A stretch of 48,498 nt of DNA from Naegleria lovaniensis. Taxonomy: Eukaryota; Heterolobosea; Eutetramitea; Acrasida; Naegleriidae. Positions within the stretch are counted from its first letter, which is position 1; the number at the start of each line of letters is the position of its first letter. Below, piece after piece: positions 1-8,841 of this stretch. The translations under genes and the position numbers were made by a program. The stretch is taken from NCBI RefSeq assembly GCF_003324165.1, contig NW_025407863.1, positions 5,043-53,540 on the forward strand, given 5' to 3'. The notes under the pieces are model-generated. The model was not told the DNA's origin and made no database searches. It saw only the letters and a list, made by a program, of their open reading frames with translations.

Positions 1-196
1 AAATGCATTCCACAACTAATGCTATCAGCAATAGATATCAGCAAAGTCAAGTCTAAATGTAGCTGTATTTGCTATTCATTGCCATCTGGGTTAAAGTGGC
101 AATTGAATCAATTTGCATTTTGTTATAATTTTTGTAAATAAATATTAATTTTCTAAATATTTCAAAAATCAACAAGTCTTATTCAACAAAGTATCG

Positions 197-560
197 ATGA
201 AAATAATTCGTGGTACTTTCATCCGAACCAATCCGAAGGTATTGTCCGTCGTTGTTATCATAATTAATTTCAATCATTATTTTGTCAATATTATTCTCCG
301 TCCATATCTTGCCAGTGGTATTTCATCCGACAGTATTGGTCGAGCAGTAAAATATGTCATATATTCGTCGGTCAGTATTTTCCTCATTTACTTTTCCGAC
401 GGTATTTTGATGACCAGTATTATGCACATGTAATTGCCCTGTTGTATTATGTCGTCCTTGATGCCATGGTTAATATCCATCAGTATTTTAACCAGGGATA
501 TTCTCCATCCGTATTCGTCCAGCAGTATTTTAATCGAAGGTATTTTTCGATGGTAGATAA
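197..560. repeat. Degenerate tandem repeat, period about 14 bp
   Basis: A core of CAGTATTTT/GGTATTTT recurs. TATT cores begin at about 240, 319, 334, 376, 403, 418, 484, 512, 526 and 541, and many of the gaps are near multiples of 14 to 15. CCG or GTC often precedes the core. Open frames cross the region on both strands, but they look like products of the repeat. I see no other feature in positions 1-657. The repeat lies directly upstream of the RUN-domain gene. Confidence 0.6.
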
Positions 561-657
561 ACGTCTTATTTTTGACCGCACTTATTCTCTGATTACTCAT
601 GCGGTATACCTGCTTCCTTCTGCTCCTAGGATTCCAATCACTCCCCCATAAAAAATA

Positions 658-3600
658 ATGACCCGAATTAGAGAGACAGGTGCATCGCTGTCATCCACGA
701 CCAACGATGGCACCTATCATGGTACAACCTCATCCAAGAGAAATACATTGGATTTAAGAGGTGTCATTGGAAAATTCAAAACAAATCCATCTTCTTCATC
801 CTCTTCACATCAACACAATGGAAACTCTGTACTCAACCAAATCATTGCCGATGAACAAAATTTTCATTTACATCCAATTACAGAGCAAGAAGGAACTTCT
901 TCGGAAGGGGTGAATGATTTGAGTTTTCCTGTTCCTCCAGGTCGATTCAAAGTTCAAATTTCCAACACAACAGCCATGGGTTTAAAACTCTTTTCGTCGG
1001 TTATATTGCGAGCAGATGTATCGTGTCAGTCATCGGGATCTTCCATCATGTCCAAAGATGATGATCAATTATGTAATTCAGATAATATTGAAAAAGGAGG
1101 TTCATGGAGTACATTAATTTCTACTCCAATGGACTCTCAACAATCCATCATTCGAGTTACATTGTTTTGTGAGCCACCCGATTCCAAGTGCAGTTACAAA
1201 ATTACCATTCATCAAATATTTAATGTTCTTCATACGAAAGGCTTTGAACTCGGAAAGGGAGAAGAAAATGATTATAATTTTGAATTGCCAATGGGACAAT
1301 ATCATATTCTTGTTCATTCGGTGAATCAAATTCCTTTTCATTGTACTTACAAATTTGCAAATTCAACCAGTCATTCAGAAAAAGATATTACGGAATTGAA
1401 AATATTACCACAACCTATTGTGGCAATTATTGAGGAAGATACAGATCAAACCAATCTCACACAACCATTGAATGTGAAAGTTTCTGCTTTCAGTAACAAA
1501 CCAGTGAAGGGAAGATTATTAATTTTGCAATCAATTGGAGCTATGGAACTCAAAAGAATGCTCGATAGTGAACAACGTGTCACAATTAATGAATACAAAT
1601 CTCTCATTGATGACTGTTATACAGATAAGAATGTAGAATCTCTTACAGATTTAGAGACCATGCTCGGCGATTTATTAGAGAAAAAAGGTCTTCGCTATCA
1701 ACCAATTCATTCCTATGTTCAAGCAATGAAAAAACATTTAATCGAATCTCAAGAGCTTGAAAAAGAAGTCAAAGAACTTGTGATGAATAAGAGCTTGAAA
1801 TCATCTCAACTCGATCAAATGCAATCACAATTCAGAAAATTACGTCATTTAGTGGAAAAACACAAATTAGATACAAAAATTATTATTAATCTTTCAGAGG
1901 AAGAAAAAAAGGTCACACACTACAAAGAAATTCTGAAAAGGATTAAAGATTACACAAGTCGTCTGAAAGAATATGTGAATCAATATGATACGTCCACACT
2001 CGAAGCACTGTTACATGATATTTCAGAAGACACATATTTACAAGATGAATGTTGTGCGAGTATGGTTCATTCCATGATTGAAGAACCTGAATCCATTTTG
2101 AAAAAACTTAAAATTATTGATTCTGTAAAAGAAGATATTGAAAAGTACATGATGGATGAAGATCTTTCACAACTAGAGAAGATCAAGAAACAAATTGATA
2201 CAACCTATGATTCCTATGAACGTAAATATATAGAAAAAGAATATACTCGGTTGGATGAATCAATCAAAAAGATCAAAACACGTTTACATGCTGAGAAAAA
2301 GTTAAGAGAAGCAATTCTCACCAAGCAAACACATAGAATAGGTTCAGATATCAAAGCATTTGAACCATACCTGAAAGGTACACAAATCTTGCGAGATGCA
2401 AAAAGAATCATGGAAGATCTACTCGATAATGGAGATGCAGATATTTCCAAATATGTCAATCAACAAGAAACCACTGTGCAGAACAGTGAAGATTTAAATC
2501 CGATCACTCGAATGAATGAGACCACAAGTGTCCAATCAGTGCCATTAGTATCAACACCATCAGTCATTACCAAAACTGTATCACACCAAGATCCTTTGAA
2601 ATTACCTCTCGATCCTATGAAAGAGACCGATGTACTTTCAAAATTACTTCTCGAAGATGATGATTTAAGTGCGAGGGACCCAACAACCTCAAAAAGCTCA
2701 CTAACGAATCCATCATCATCCAATCCAAAGAATACCTCAATAGAGTCCTCTCTCAATTCTATGGACAAGAAAAAAGACAACCTTTTAGATTCCATTCTTG
2801 CTGAGGAATATGATGATGATTATGAAGAGCAAACTACTACGACACCCATCGTGGCATCTTCTCCTTCAGCCCAAATTAGTAATTCTTCAATCTTTAACAA
2901 CACATCATCCAACAACAATGAACCTTCAGTGATGATCTCGACGACTTTATCCAAAGCTCAGACACAAAGAACGTCGACGAGCTCACCCACACGAACCATT
3001 CCTAAAACCTCAAGCAAAATTTCCATACCAAAACGTAAGACCAAAAAAGCAACAACACCTACAACCACTTCGACCACTAGTATGAATGTACATCCAAACA
3101 CTTCCAATAGTAGTAGTAGTAGTAGTAGTGGTAGTGATAAATCCATTGTTTCCACACCACAATCACCATTTTCACCTCCTCAGGAGCAAGTGGTGAATCT
3201 TAACAAATCTTCACTCACCATGACGACTCGTCAAACTCATAACAAAGAAGAAGAAGAACTCTCAGATAGTGACATTGAAAACATTTCTGATGATGAGGAT
3301 GATCCAACTCCACTTTCAAAACCAGTATCAGTTTCTCAAATCATGGGAGCTATTTATGGAGATGTGTTAACGGAAGAAGAAATTAAAAAGGGTCGAAATG
3401 AAACTCTTAGTAGTGCTCATTCAGGAGTGGACATTGAAAGAGCACCTACAAGTGGTGGTCAAGAAGCGAAACAACATTCGTATGATAACACGACAAGTAG
3501 CTCACAACAGCAACCTCCATATAATTGTAACTCGGCAACTAGTAGTGAAATTACTACTACTGCCACTGCCACTACAAATGTGGTACAACCTATTAACCAC

Positions 3601-5190
3601 ATGACCTCAGCTTTGAATAATAACAATCACATACAATCCAGTAGTACTGGCACAACCGTGCATACCAATCATCAGAGATCATCTTCCAATGTCATTGTGT
3701 TAAAACCAAATAAGCAGAAAGTGTGTGCTCCTTCCTCTTCTTTAACAGCACACTGGGAAACAGAGTTAAAACAGAAAGAATCTGTATTGTTAGAAAGATT
3801 TCAAAGTATGGTATCTAAACCCATTCACAACGTGCCAGATATCAACAACAAAGATGTTGTCAAATTAATTGCCAAACAACACAAAATATCTGAACATCCA
3901 TTACTGAACCAATTGCACCATGAAATTTTGATATTAATTAACAGCAATGGTGGTGATATGCAAAATAATGGAGTGATCACAATAACCAAATTTGATTATC
4001 ATGTTGAACATGATATTGTATATAGCCCTGTCGTTGCATCAGGTAGAACTCTCTCACAACATACTGCACAACATTATGACAACTTTATTAAGACTCTCAC
4101 AAATGTTTGCTTAAATAGAGCAAAGAAGAAATATTTTGGAATGTCAGAAAGAACATTCTATAACATCCTTCATGACTGTGTTTGTGATGAAAATGCCAAT
4201 ATTCAAGCGATTAATGATCCCAATTTGAGATATATGAATGTTCACAGAATTCATTTACTTTTAGAATATTTTAATTCGAAAAAGTTTGCACAAAAATACC
4301 AACAACAATATCAACAAACGAAAGATGTCACTCTCATGGAGTTCTTATTGGACATTGGTGAACTAGTAGATATATTCAACTACTTGTGTAAATATTGTAG
4401 CAATTACTTGAAGTCAATCTTTGAACCTACATCGATACTTGTAGACAGTACGCACAGAGACGAATTTCTTTCGATTGTAGAATTACTTTGCCAAATGAGC
4501 TTTAAACTAGGATATTCATCCAAGTCCAGGGATGTGTACAATATCAACACATATATTTTGGGAAGCGTCGAAAAAGTTCAGCATTTCATCAAAGTGGCAA
4601 GTGAAATTTCGAAGTTTGTAGATTCTAAAAAGGTATTGATGATTGAAGACAGAGTCTATTTAGCTAAATTTGCTCGAGGTAGTATTTGTCCTGCACTAGA
4701 AAACTTTTTCAAACAAGGCATCAAATTTCAATCAGTCATGAAAGGATACTATCACATTTGGAATGTCATTTTGGAGCTATATTATTACTTACAATTTCAA
4801 TTACCAGATTTTGTGAAGTATCGGCTCAACCAAGCAATAGAAGAACAGCGAGCGGTAGATGTTTCCTCTTTGACCAACGAACAAGTTCACTACTTTGATT
4901 TTGTTCAGTATACCCTCATGATTTCCAAGTCCATACAAAGTGATGAATTGTTATTCGATCGACGTATACATTTCAGAACATGGATTTGCCTTGCACTCAA
5001 TCATCACAAGTTGTACAGCTTCATTCGTTTATTATTCAAGAACCACCAGATCCTTAAACGATATTATCATCCGGAGGCTTCTGTATTTAACCCACACGTG
5101 CAAGAGGTCATTTTATCTCATGTGAATTCCCTTTGTGAAATTGATTTTGACATCAAGCTCGACCATCAAGAGATGTTTGTAAATCTATAA
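658..5190 (+). CDS. RUN-domain protein with long coiled coil
   Basis: This is a single-exon gene of 1510 residues. The last 180 or so residues (about 1330-1505) resemble a RUN domain: an alpha-helical bundle with a late Trp-x-x-Leu-Ala-Leu-Asn segment (TWICLALNHHKL), an Arg-Tyr-Tyr-His-Pro stretch and a closing acidic IDFDIKLD. RUN proteins usually act as effectors of Rab or Rap GTPases on membranes or motor complexes; that role is inferred here. Residues about 360-600 are charged and heptad-like, suggesting coiled coil. Residues 600-1040 are low-complexity Ser/Thr/Asn sequence with an uninterrupted Ser run near 820. Residues 95-290 may form beta-rich domains that I could not name. The start is the first ATG after an A-rich stretch. 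The stop overlaps the convergent SPO11 gene. Confidence 0.75.
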   Translation: MTRIRETGASLSSTTNDGTYHGTTSSKRNTLDLRGVIGKFKTNPSSSSSSHQHNGNSVLNQIIADEQNFHLHPITEQEGTSSEGVNDLSFPVPPGRFKVQISNTTAMGLKLFSSVILRADVSCQSSGSSIMSKDDDQLCNSDNIEKGGSWSTLISTPMDSQQSIIRVTLFCEPPDSKCSYKITIHQIFNVLHTKGFELGKGEENDYNFELPMGQYHILVHSVNQIPFHCTYKFANSTSHSEKDITELKILPQPIVAIIEEDTDQTNLTQPLNVKVSAFSNKPVKGRLLILQSIGAMELKRMLDSEQRVTINEYKSLIDDCYTDKNVESLTDLETMLGDLLEKKGLRYQPIHSYVQAMKKHLIESQELEKEVKELVMNKSLKSSQLDQMQSQFRKLRHLVEKHKLDTKIIINLSEEEKKVTHYKEILKRIKDYTSRLKEYVNQYDTSTLEALLHDISEDTYLQDECCASMVHSMIEEPESILKKLKIIDSVKEDIEKYMMDEDLSQLEKIKKQIDTTYDSYERKYIEKEYTRLDESIKKIKTRLHAEKKLREAILTKQTHRIGSDIKAFEPYLKGTQILRDAKRIMEDLLDNGDADISKYVNQQETTVQNSEDLNPITRMNETTSVQSVPLVSTPSVITKTVSHQDPLKLPLDPMKETDVLSKLLLEDDDLSARDPTTSKSSLTNPSSSNPKNTSIESSLNSMDKKKDNLLDSILAEEYDDDYEEQTTTTPIVASSPSAQISNSSIFNNTSSNNNEPSVMISTTLSKAQTQRTSTSSPTRTIPKTSSKISIPKRKTKKATTPTTTSTTSMNVHPNTSNSSSSSSSGSDKSIVSTPQSPFSPPQEQVVNLNKSSLTMTTRQTHNKEEEELSDSDIENISDDEDDPTPLSKPVSVSQIMGAIYGDVLTEEEIKKGRNETLSSAHSGVDIERAPTSGGQEAKQHSYDNTTSSSQQQPPYNCNSATSSEITTTATATTNVVQPINHMTSALNNNNHIQSSSTGTTVHTNHQRSSSNVIVLKPNKQKVCAPSSSLTAHWETELKQKESVLLERFQSMVSKPIHNVPDINNKDVVKLIAKQHKISEHPLLNQLHHEILILINSNGGDMQNNGVITITKFDYHVEHDIVYSPVVASGRTLSQHTAQHYDNFIKTLTNVCLNRAKKKYFGMSERTFYNILHDCVCDENANIQAINDPNLRYMNVHRIHLLLEYFNSKKFAQKYQQQYQQTKDVTLMEFLLDIGELVDIFNYLCKYCSNYLKSIFEPTSILVDSTHRDEFLSIVELLCQMSFKLGYSSKSRDVYNINTYILGSVEKVQHFIKVASEISKFVDSKKVLMIEDRVYLAKFARGSICPALENFFKQGIKFQSVMKGYYHIWNVILELYYYLQFQLPDFVKYRLNQAIEEQRAVDVSSLTNEQVHYFDFVQYTLMISKSIQSDELLFDRRIHFRTWICLALNHHKLYSFIRLLFKNHQILKRYYHPEASVFNPHVQEVILSHVNSLCEIDFDIKLDHQEMFVNL

Positions 5191-6384
5191 TGATACAGAT
5201 TGGTTCTTAATGTTGAATCTACTAATTTTCTTTGATACAAACATTGTCAGGTAATTGATATCTCTGTAGCTGACCAAAGACTCGATTTCAAATTTCAATG
5301 TTTTCATCTTTTCAAGCTCTGCATAAATCTGGAGAGCGTTCTTGCCGCCTCTGCTCTTTACGTCATGTTGGTGTCTGTCTAATAATTTAAGTTCTTGCTC
5401 AGTGACACTCTGGCAGTAAAAGCTGGGAAGATCCTTAATATCATCATACAACAACCCAATCCATTCTATTCTATCTCCCAATGTAGTGCTTTGTTGGATC
5501 GAATGCTTACTAAGCTCCACACTTCCATACTTGAATGTTGTTACTATTTGATATCCATGAATGTTGAAGTCACACAGAGCATAGATTTGAGCTTGAGGAA
5601 ATTTGGATGATATTTGATGCAAAATATATCGTGTAATAATACTTGGATACCCACAGCCGGTAATGATGCAAATATTCCGCACCCATTTGAATATCTTATC
5701 CTCGACAAGCCTTCTAAATATCGCATCTTTTTCGACAATTAAGATGGTATCAACTTTACCAAAGAAGTCAATCGTAGGAAAATCGCCTGGAATTTGTTCC
5801 ACCGTAGATGCCGTGAGATGATGGCAAGAAACCAGAGCATTGCCACTTCCGTCGTTGCTGTACAAAAAACCCTTGCTCATACAAATGATATTTAGGACAG
5901 ATCGATCCACATTCAAAATGTCTCCAACACAACTTAGGTATCTATTGCATTGATTCTGATCTTTGAACGCCATGACATTCATATAGAACAACTCTCTTTG
6001 GGTGATCTTAATTCCTTGCTGTATCAGCTTAAAAATGTTGTTCATCAACAACCAAATAAAGTGGCTTTTTCGTTTTGGAGAAGTGCCGTGTCGTAATGAA
6101 TAAGTTCCAGAAGCAGTTTTCAGTACATTGATGGGCTTGGTTTGAGATAAAGCTGTGGGTTGATCTTCAGTTTGGATTTCAGATCGGAACTTGTATTTGA
6201 AAAGCAGATCTTCCAAGGTCTTCTTTTCTTGAATGAGTTGTAAGAGAAATTCAACAACATGAGCTTCAATGAGCGCTATTAGCTCTTCTCTTGAAAGAAT
6301 GTAATGAATTTGGCAAAGCCTTTCAATATCAAACAAATTCCAGTCCGTTGGCACCTCATCATTGAGGCTTGGTGTTTCATCCAT
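5185..6384 (-). CDS. SPO11: SPO11, meiotic DNA double-strand-break enzyme
   Basis: A 399-residue protein without introns, matching SPO11/topoisomerase VI subunit A. The winged-helix part carries ITQRELFYMN, with Tyr134 placed as the catalytic tyrosine. The TOPRIM domain shows LIVEKD (Glu218), then TGCGYP, then ALCDFNIHG (Asp272, with Asn274 where the second metal-binding Asp often sits). SPO11 family enzymes cut DNA by transesterification to start meiotic recombination in the nucleus. The length is normal for the family. The start follows a run of A. Its stop overlaps the last 6 bases of the RUN gene on the other strand, and the start lies about 48 bp downstream of the Hikeshi-like stop on the same strand, too close for a large promoter. 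Confidence 0.9.
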   Translation of the reverse strand: MDETPSLNDEVPTDWNLFDIERLCQIHYILSREELIALIEAHVVEFLLQLIQEKKTLEDLLFKYKFRSEIQTEDQPTALSQTKPINVLKTASGTYSLRHGTSPKRKSHFIWLLMNNIFKLIQQGIKITQRELFYMNVMAFKDQNQCNRYLSCVGDILNVDRSVLNIICMSKGFLYSNDGSGNALVSCHHLTASTVEQIPGDFPTIDFFGKVDTILIVEKDAIFRRLVEDKIFKWVRNICIITGCGYPSIITRYILHQISSKFPQAQIYALCDFNIHGYQIVTTFKYGSVELSKHSIQQSTTLGDRIEWIGLLYDDIKDLPSFYCQSVTEQELKLLDRHQHDVKSRGGKNALQIYAELEKMKTLKFEIESLVSYRDINYLTMFVSKKISRFNIKNQSVSL

Positions 6385-6432
6385 TTTTTTCAGTTCAGTA
6401 CAAGCCTTGAATCATAAAAAGGGATGCCCAAT

Positions 6433-7102
6433 TTATTCAGTTTGGTATTTATAAACTATTCAAACAGTTGAAATGATCAAAAGAATGCATGACAAAATAC
6501 TTACAGTGAGGATTATTTCGAAGTTTGGTTAAGAACTTTTGTAACCAAGTGTCAATACAATTTGTTGGAATTATTAACATATCTTTCATCTCTCCAGTTT
6601 GGAATTGAATTGGCTTTGTAAAACTAGCCATATAATTAAATAAATCTTTTGCAATAAACTGAACCAATTGTTGGACTTGATTTTGTTCTCTCTGTTGCTT
6701 TCCTTGAGCATTGAACGTTAAATTATTAATTGTATCCATTGGCTCTAGTGATATTCCGATAAATACGGCGTTCGAATCCGATTGTTGAAATGTAAAATCT
6801 TGAAACAATCCACTGGAAGAACTTGTGTTAAATGACAATGGCATGTGAATATGAGTGCTTTGCTTTTCCAAAGACAGAAAATCAACATATTCCCAATTTT
6901 GGGCATCTTTTGAAATATAAATTGTAAAACCGAATGGTTGGTAAGGTGGAGGAGCCATTGAAGCATTCGGTAAAATAAAAAGACTCATTTCCGATATTGA
7001 TTGGCCATTGATCTTATCTACAACTTGAGCCATCCAACGATGCTCTCCAACAAGTTGAAAATCTGCAAAGCAGGGCCTTCCTGGAATGATGAGTCCGAAC
7101 AT
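6433..7102 (-). CDS. HIKESHI: Hikeshi/OPI10-like Hsp70 nuclear import factor
   Basis: The protein opens with MFGLIIPGRP, the hallmark of the Hikeshi/OPI10 family, followed by a beta-rich domain (FIGISLEPMDTINNL) and a C-terminal helix ending LRNNPHFYKYQTE. The final residues need a 49-nt intron (6504-6456, donor GTAAGT, acceptor AATAG). Read through, the frame would instead give an unrelated tail, while the spliced end resembles the NPLFWK ending known in animals. I chose the ATG at 7102 rather than an upstream one because homology starts there and it follows eight A. Length is about 206 residues, close to the usual 197. Family members carry Hsp70 into the nucleus during heat stress. It is divergent from the VMA22-like gene. 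Confidence 0.85.
6456..6504 (-). other. Intron in Hikeshi-like gene
   Basis: GTAAGT donor and TAG acceptor, 49 nt. Removal yields a C terminus that matches the family and a stop at 6433-6435. Confidence 0.8.
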
Positions 7103-7213
7103 TTTTTTTAATATTGTTGTGCTTAAAAAAAGTTTCCTTTGCTTCACCGGAAGCACCAAATTCCGTTTGTTCCGAGGTGCAAGCTTAATACATTGCAAAG
7201 TCCAATCAAAAAA
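7103..7213. promoter_or_regulatory. Shared divergent promoter region
   Basis: Only 111 bp separates the start codons of the Hikeshi-like gene (minus) and the VMA22-like gene (plus), so both must be driven from here or from inside each other. Runs of A abut both start codons. No specific motif was identified. Confidence 0.4.
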
Positions 7214-7840
7214 ATGTCCACAAACAACAGGGCAACAGAAAAATTCACAGATGAAGAACGGGAAGAATATGTGACAAAATATCTCTCACTCATTGATCAA
7301 TACATGAATATTTATAAAAATGATTTAATACCAAATATTAAAAGCGGTCATTTCAATATGGCTGCAACCCGACTGAACATGGGAGCTGAATTTTTAGGTT
7401 TGGAACGAATTCCAAATCAAGAAGATATTTTAAAATCAAAAATTCATTTAGATCCGAATACATTAGAAGTGATAGAATTTGAAAATGTTTCAAATCATTT
7501 TCAAACATCCTCTCAAAGATCTACGACGTTAGAGGATTTGAAACAAGACACTGATGAATCCTCATTGTCAGGTGTTCGGAAAAGAAAACCCAATAATCTG
7601 ACGTCAACCACAGAAACTACAACTTCAGAATCATCATCAATTTCTGGATCAAAATTAAATGCCAGCGTCGAAGAGAATTTAAAAAGACACAATCCTATTT
7701 ATTGGTTCGGAACTCTTCAACTATCGGAAGATCTGGTGCAAGCACAACTACATTTTGTCAATGCTGTGAAAAGTATTTTAGAATTAGGAAAAATTGTAAA
7801 AGAAATGAATGAATTGGATAAACAAAAGTACAGATATTGA
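7214..7840 (+). CDS. VMA22/CCDC115-like V-ATPase assembly factor
   Basis: The 208-residue protein has an N-terminal helical segment (YVTKYLSLIDQYMNIYK, then LIPNIKSGHFNMAATRLNMG) and a C-terminal block NPIYWFGTLQLSEDLVQAQ followed by FVNAVKSILELGKIVKEMN. The WFG-x-L near the C terminus after an Asn/Asp-Pro is the signature of CCDC115/Vma22. That family works in the endoplasmic reticulum to assemble the membrane sector of the vacuolar proton ATPase. A Ser/Thr-rich linker joins the two halves. An in-frame ATG exists upstream at 7139, but the ATG at 7214 follows seven A and gives the family-like start. The stop is 10 bp from the stop of the convergent TUSC2-like gene. Confidence 0.7.
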   Translation: MSTNNRATEKFTDEEREEYVTKYLSLIDQYMNIYKNDLIPNIKSGHFNMAATRLNMGAEFLGLERIPNQEDILKSKIHLDPNTLEVIEFENVSNHFQTSSQRSTTLEDLKQDTDESSLSGVRKRKPNNLTSTTETTTSESSSISGSKLNASVEENLKRHNPIYWFGTLQLSEDLVQAQLHFVNAVKSILELGKIVKEMNELDKQKYRY

Positions 7841-7850
7841 ATGGAAGAAA

Positions 7851-8276
7851 TTATGGGAAAATCTGTACTAGTATTTCATTTCCAGTTTTTCTGTCAATGA
7901 CCATCTCATAAAACTCATTTGCAAAATCTCCATCTTGATCCATGTAATATGGTTGCTTGCCAATTCGGTATTCTTTGACGTCCTGCGAGGTTAATGGAAT
8001 ATTACGATATTTGTGTAATAAGTGTTCTAATTGATCCATGCTTTTAATTTCTCGAAATGCTTCTTTTAGTGTAGCAGACTGATGTTTCTTATTTGAAAAT
8101 TTTGTAGAAAGTGTTGAAGTATCAAGCTTCGGAAATAAATGAAGTATGAGAGAATGCAATCTTGATAGGTGTTTTGACGAAATCCAATGAAATCTAGTCG
8201 GCCATGATGATACATTGATGCTATATTCATCATTGTGAATTGGTATTGAATCAAACTCCTTGCCTTTCAACAACAT
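7851..8276 (-). CDS. TUSC2 (FUS1)-like protein
   Basis: A 141-residue protein whose C-terminal part reads YYMDQDGDFANEFYEMVID followed by a Lys-Thr-Gly turn. This closely follows the conserved FYDEDGD-x-A-x-EFYEE segment of TUSC2/FUS1, a small mostly mitochondrial protein in animals. The N-terminal 90 residues are not recognised. The protein stops about 11 residues after the core, so the longer tail of animal TUSC2 is missing. Start ATG is preceded by seven A. The gene is compressed between convergent VMA22-like and the next gene on the same strand. Function in this organism is unknown. Confidence 0.6.
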   Translation of the reverse strand: MLLKGKEFDSIPIHNDEYSINVSSWPTRFHWISSKHLSRLHSLILHLFPKLDTSTLSTKFSNKKHQSATLKEAFREIKSMDQLEHLLHKYRNIPLTSQDVKEYRIGKQPYYMDQDGDFANEFYEMVIDRKTGNEILVQIFP

Positions 8277-8316
8277 TTTTTTTAATAATTAAAATCATTC
8301 GTTGATGGTGAACGAA

Positions 8317-8841
8317 TTACTCCATGGGATTCAGAATATTGCGATATAATTTTCCATCTCGCTCATTTCTTTCTGATTGCACTACTATGGAGCATTTAAA
8401 CAATTCCGAGTCATCGTTGCTATTGCGAAGAGAGGCCACAAGTGAGCCTACATTATTCAATAAGATCATTGGAATGTTTTCAAGAGGAAGTTTGTCAACG
8501 GAATATTTAAATTGTTCAAACTCAGTTGATGATGCTCTATAATCAAACACATTACTTTTCCCCACAGGAACAATTTGTTTGCTGTTGGCTAAATCTACAA
8601 CATAATAAATATTCCAATAAACTTGTTTCAAATCTTGCAACACTCGGAATGTGAATGATAAATCTAGTCCATCCTCAAGCAGGGATTGGAAAGGAATTAA
8701 TGATGATTGGGTAGAGTTATCAAAAATCGTAACAGAATGTAGATCTAGTAGGCTCATGCAATTTTTTGTTGCAGTCTCTGAAATAATTTGTGGTGTTTTT
8801 AAATTTGAATAACGGTCAAAAACTCGAAAAAAATAAAACAT
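8317..8841 (-). CDS. Unassigned protein, possible ASF1-like beta fold
   Basis: Not recognised with confidence. From the ATG at 8841 it is 174 residues. A second candidate start at 8757, preceded by an A run, would give MSLLDLHSVTIFDN and 146 residues. The stretch VTIFDN...IPFQ, LSFTFRVLQDLK and YWNIYYVV has the pattern of alternating hydrophobic strands seen in the histone chaperone ASF1, but the key ASF1 residues were not verified, so this is only a weak resemblance. No signal peptide or membrane segment is obvious downstream of the second start; the longer form begins MFYFFRVF. If the first ATG is used, its start codon overlaps that of the divergent neighbour by two bases. Confidence 0.5.
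   Translation of the reverse strand: MFYFFRVFDRYSNLKTPQIISETATKNCMSLLDLHSVTIFDNSTQSSLIPFQSLLEDGLDLSFTFRVLQDLKQVYWNIYYVVDLANSKQIVPVGKSNVFDYRASSTEFEQFKYSVDKLPLENIPMILLNNVGSLVASLRNSNDDSELFKCSIVVQSERNERDGKLYRNILNPME

Noticed and set aside
388-651. Open frames of about 70 codons on both strands upstream of the RUN gene
   Set aside because: They follow the degenerate 14-bp repeat, have no protein-like composition and no A-rich start context.
3398-3604. Open frame within the RUN gene
   Set aside because: It is an out-of-frame shadow in low-complexity sequence.
8317-8841. Firm assignment as histone chaperone ASF1
   Set aside because: Only a loose strand pattern agrees; conserved ASF1 residues and length were not convincing.
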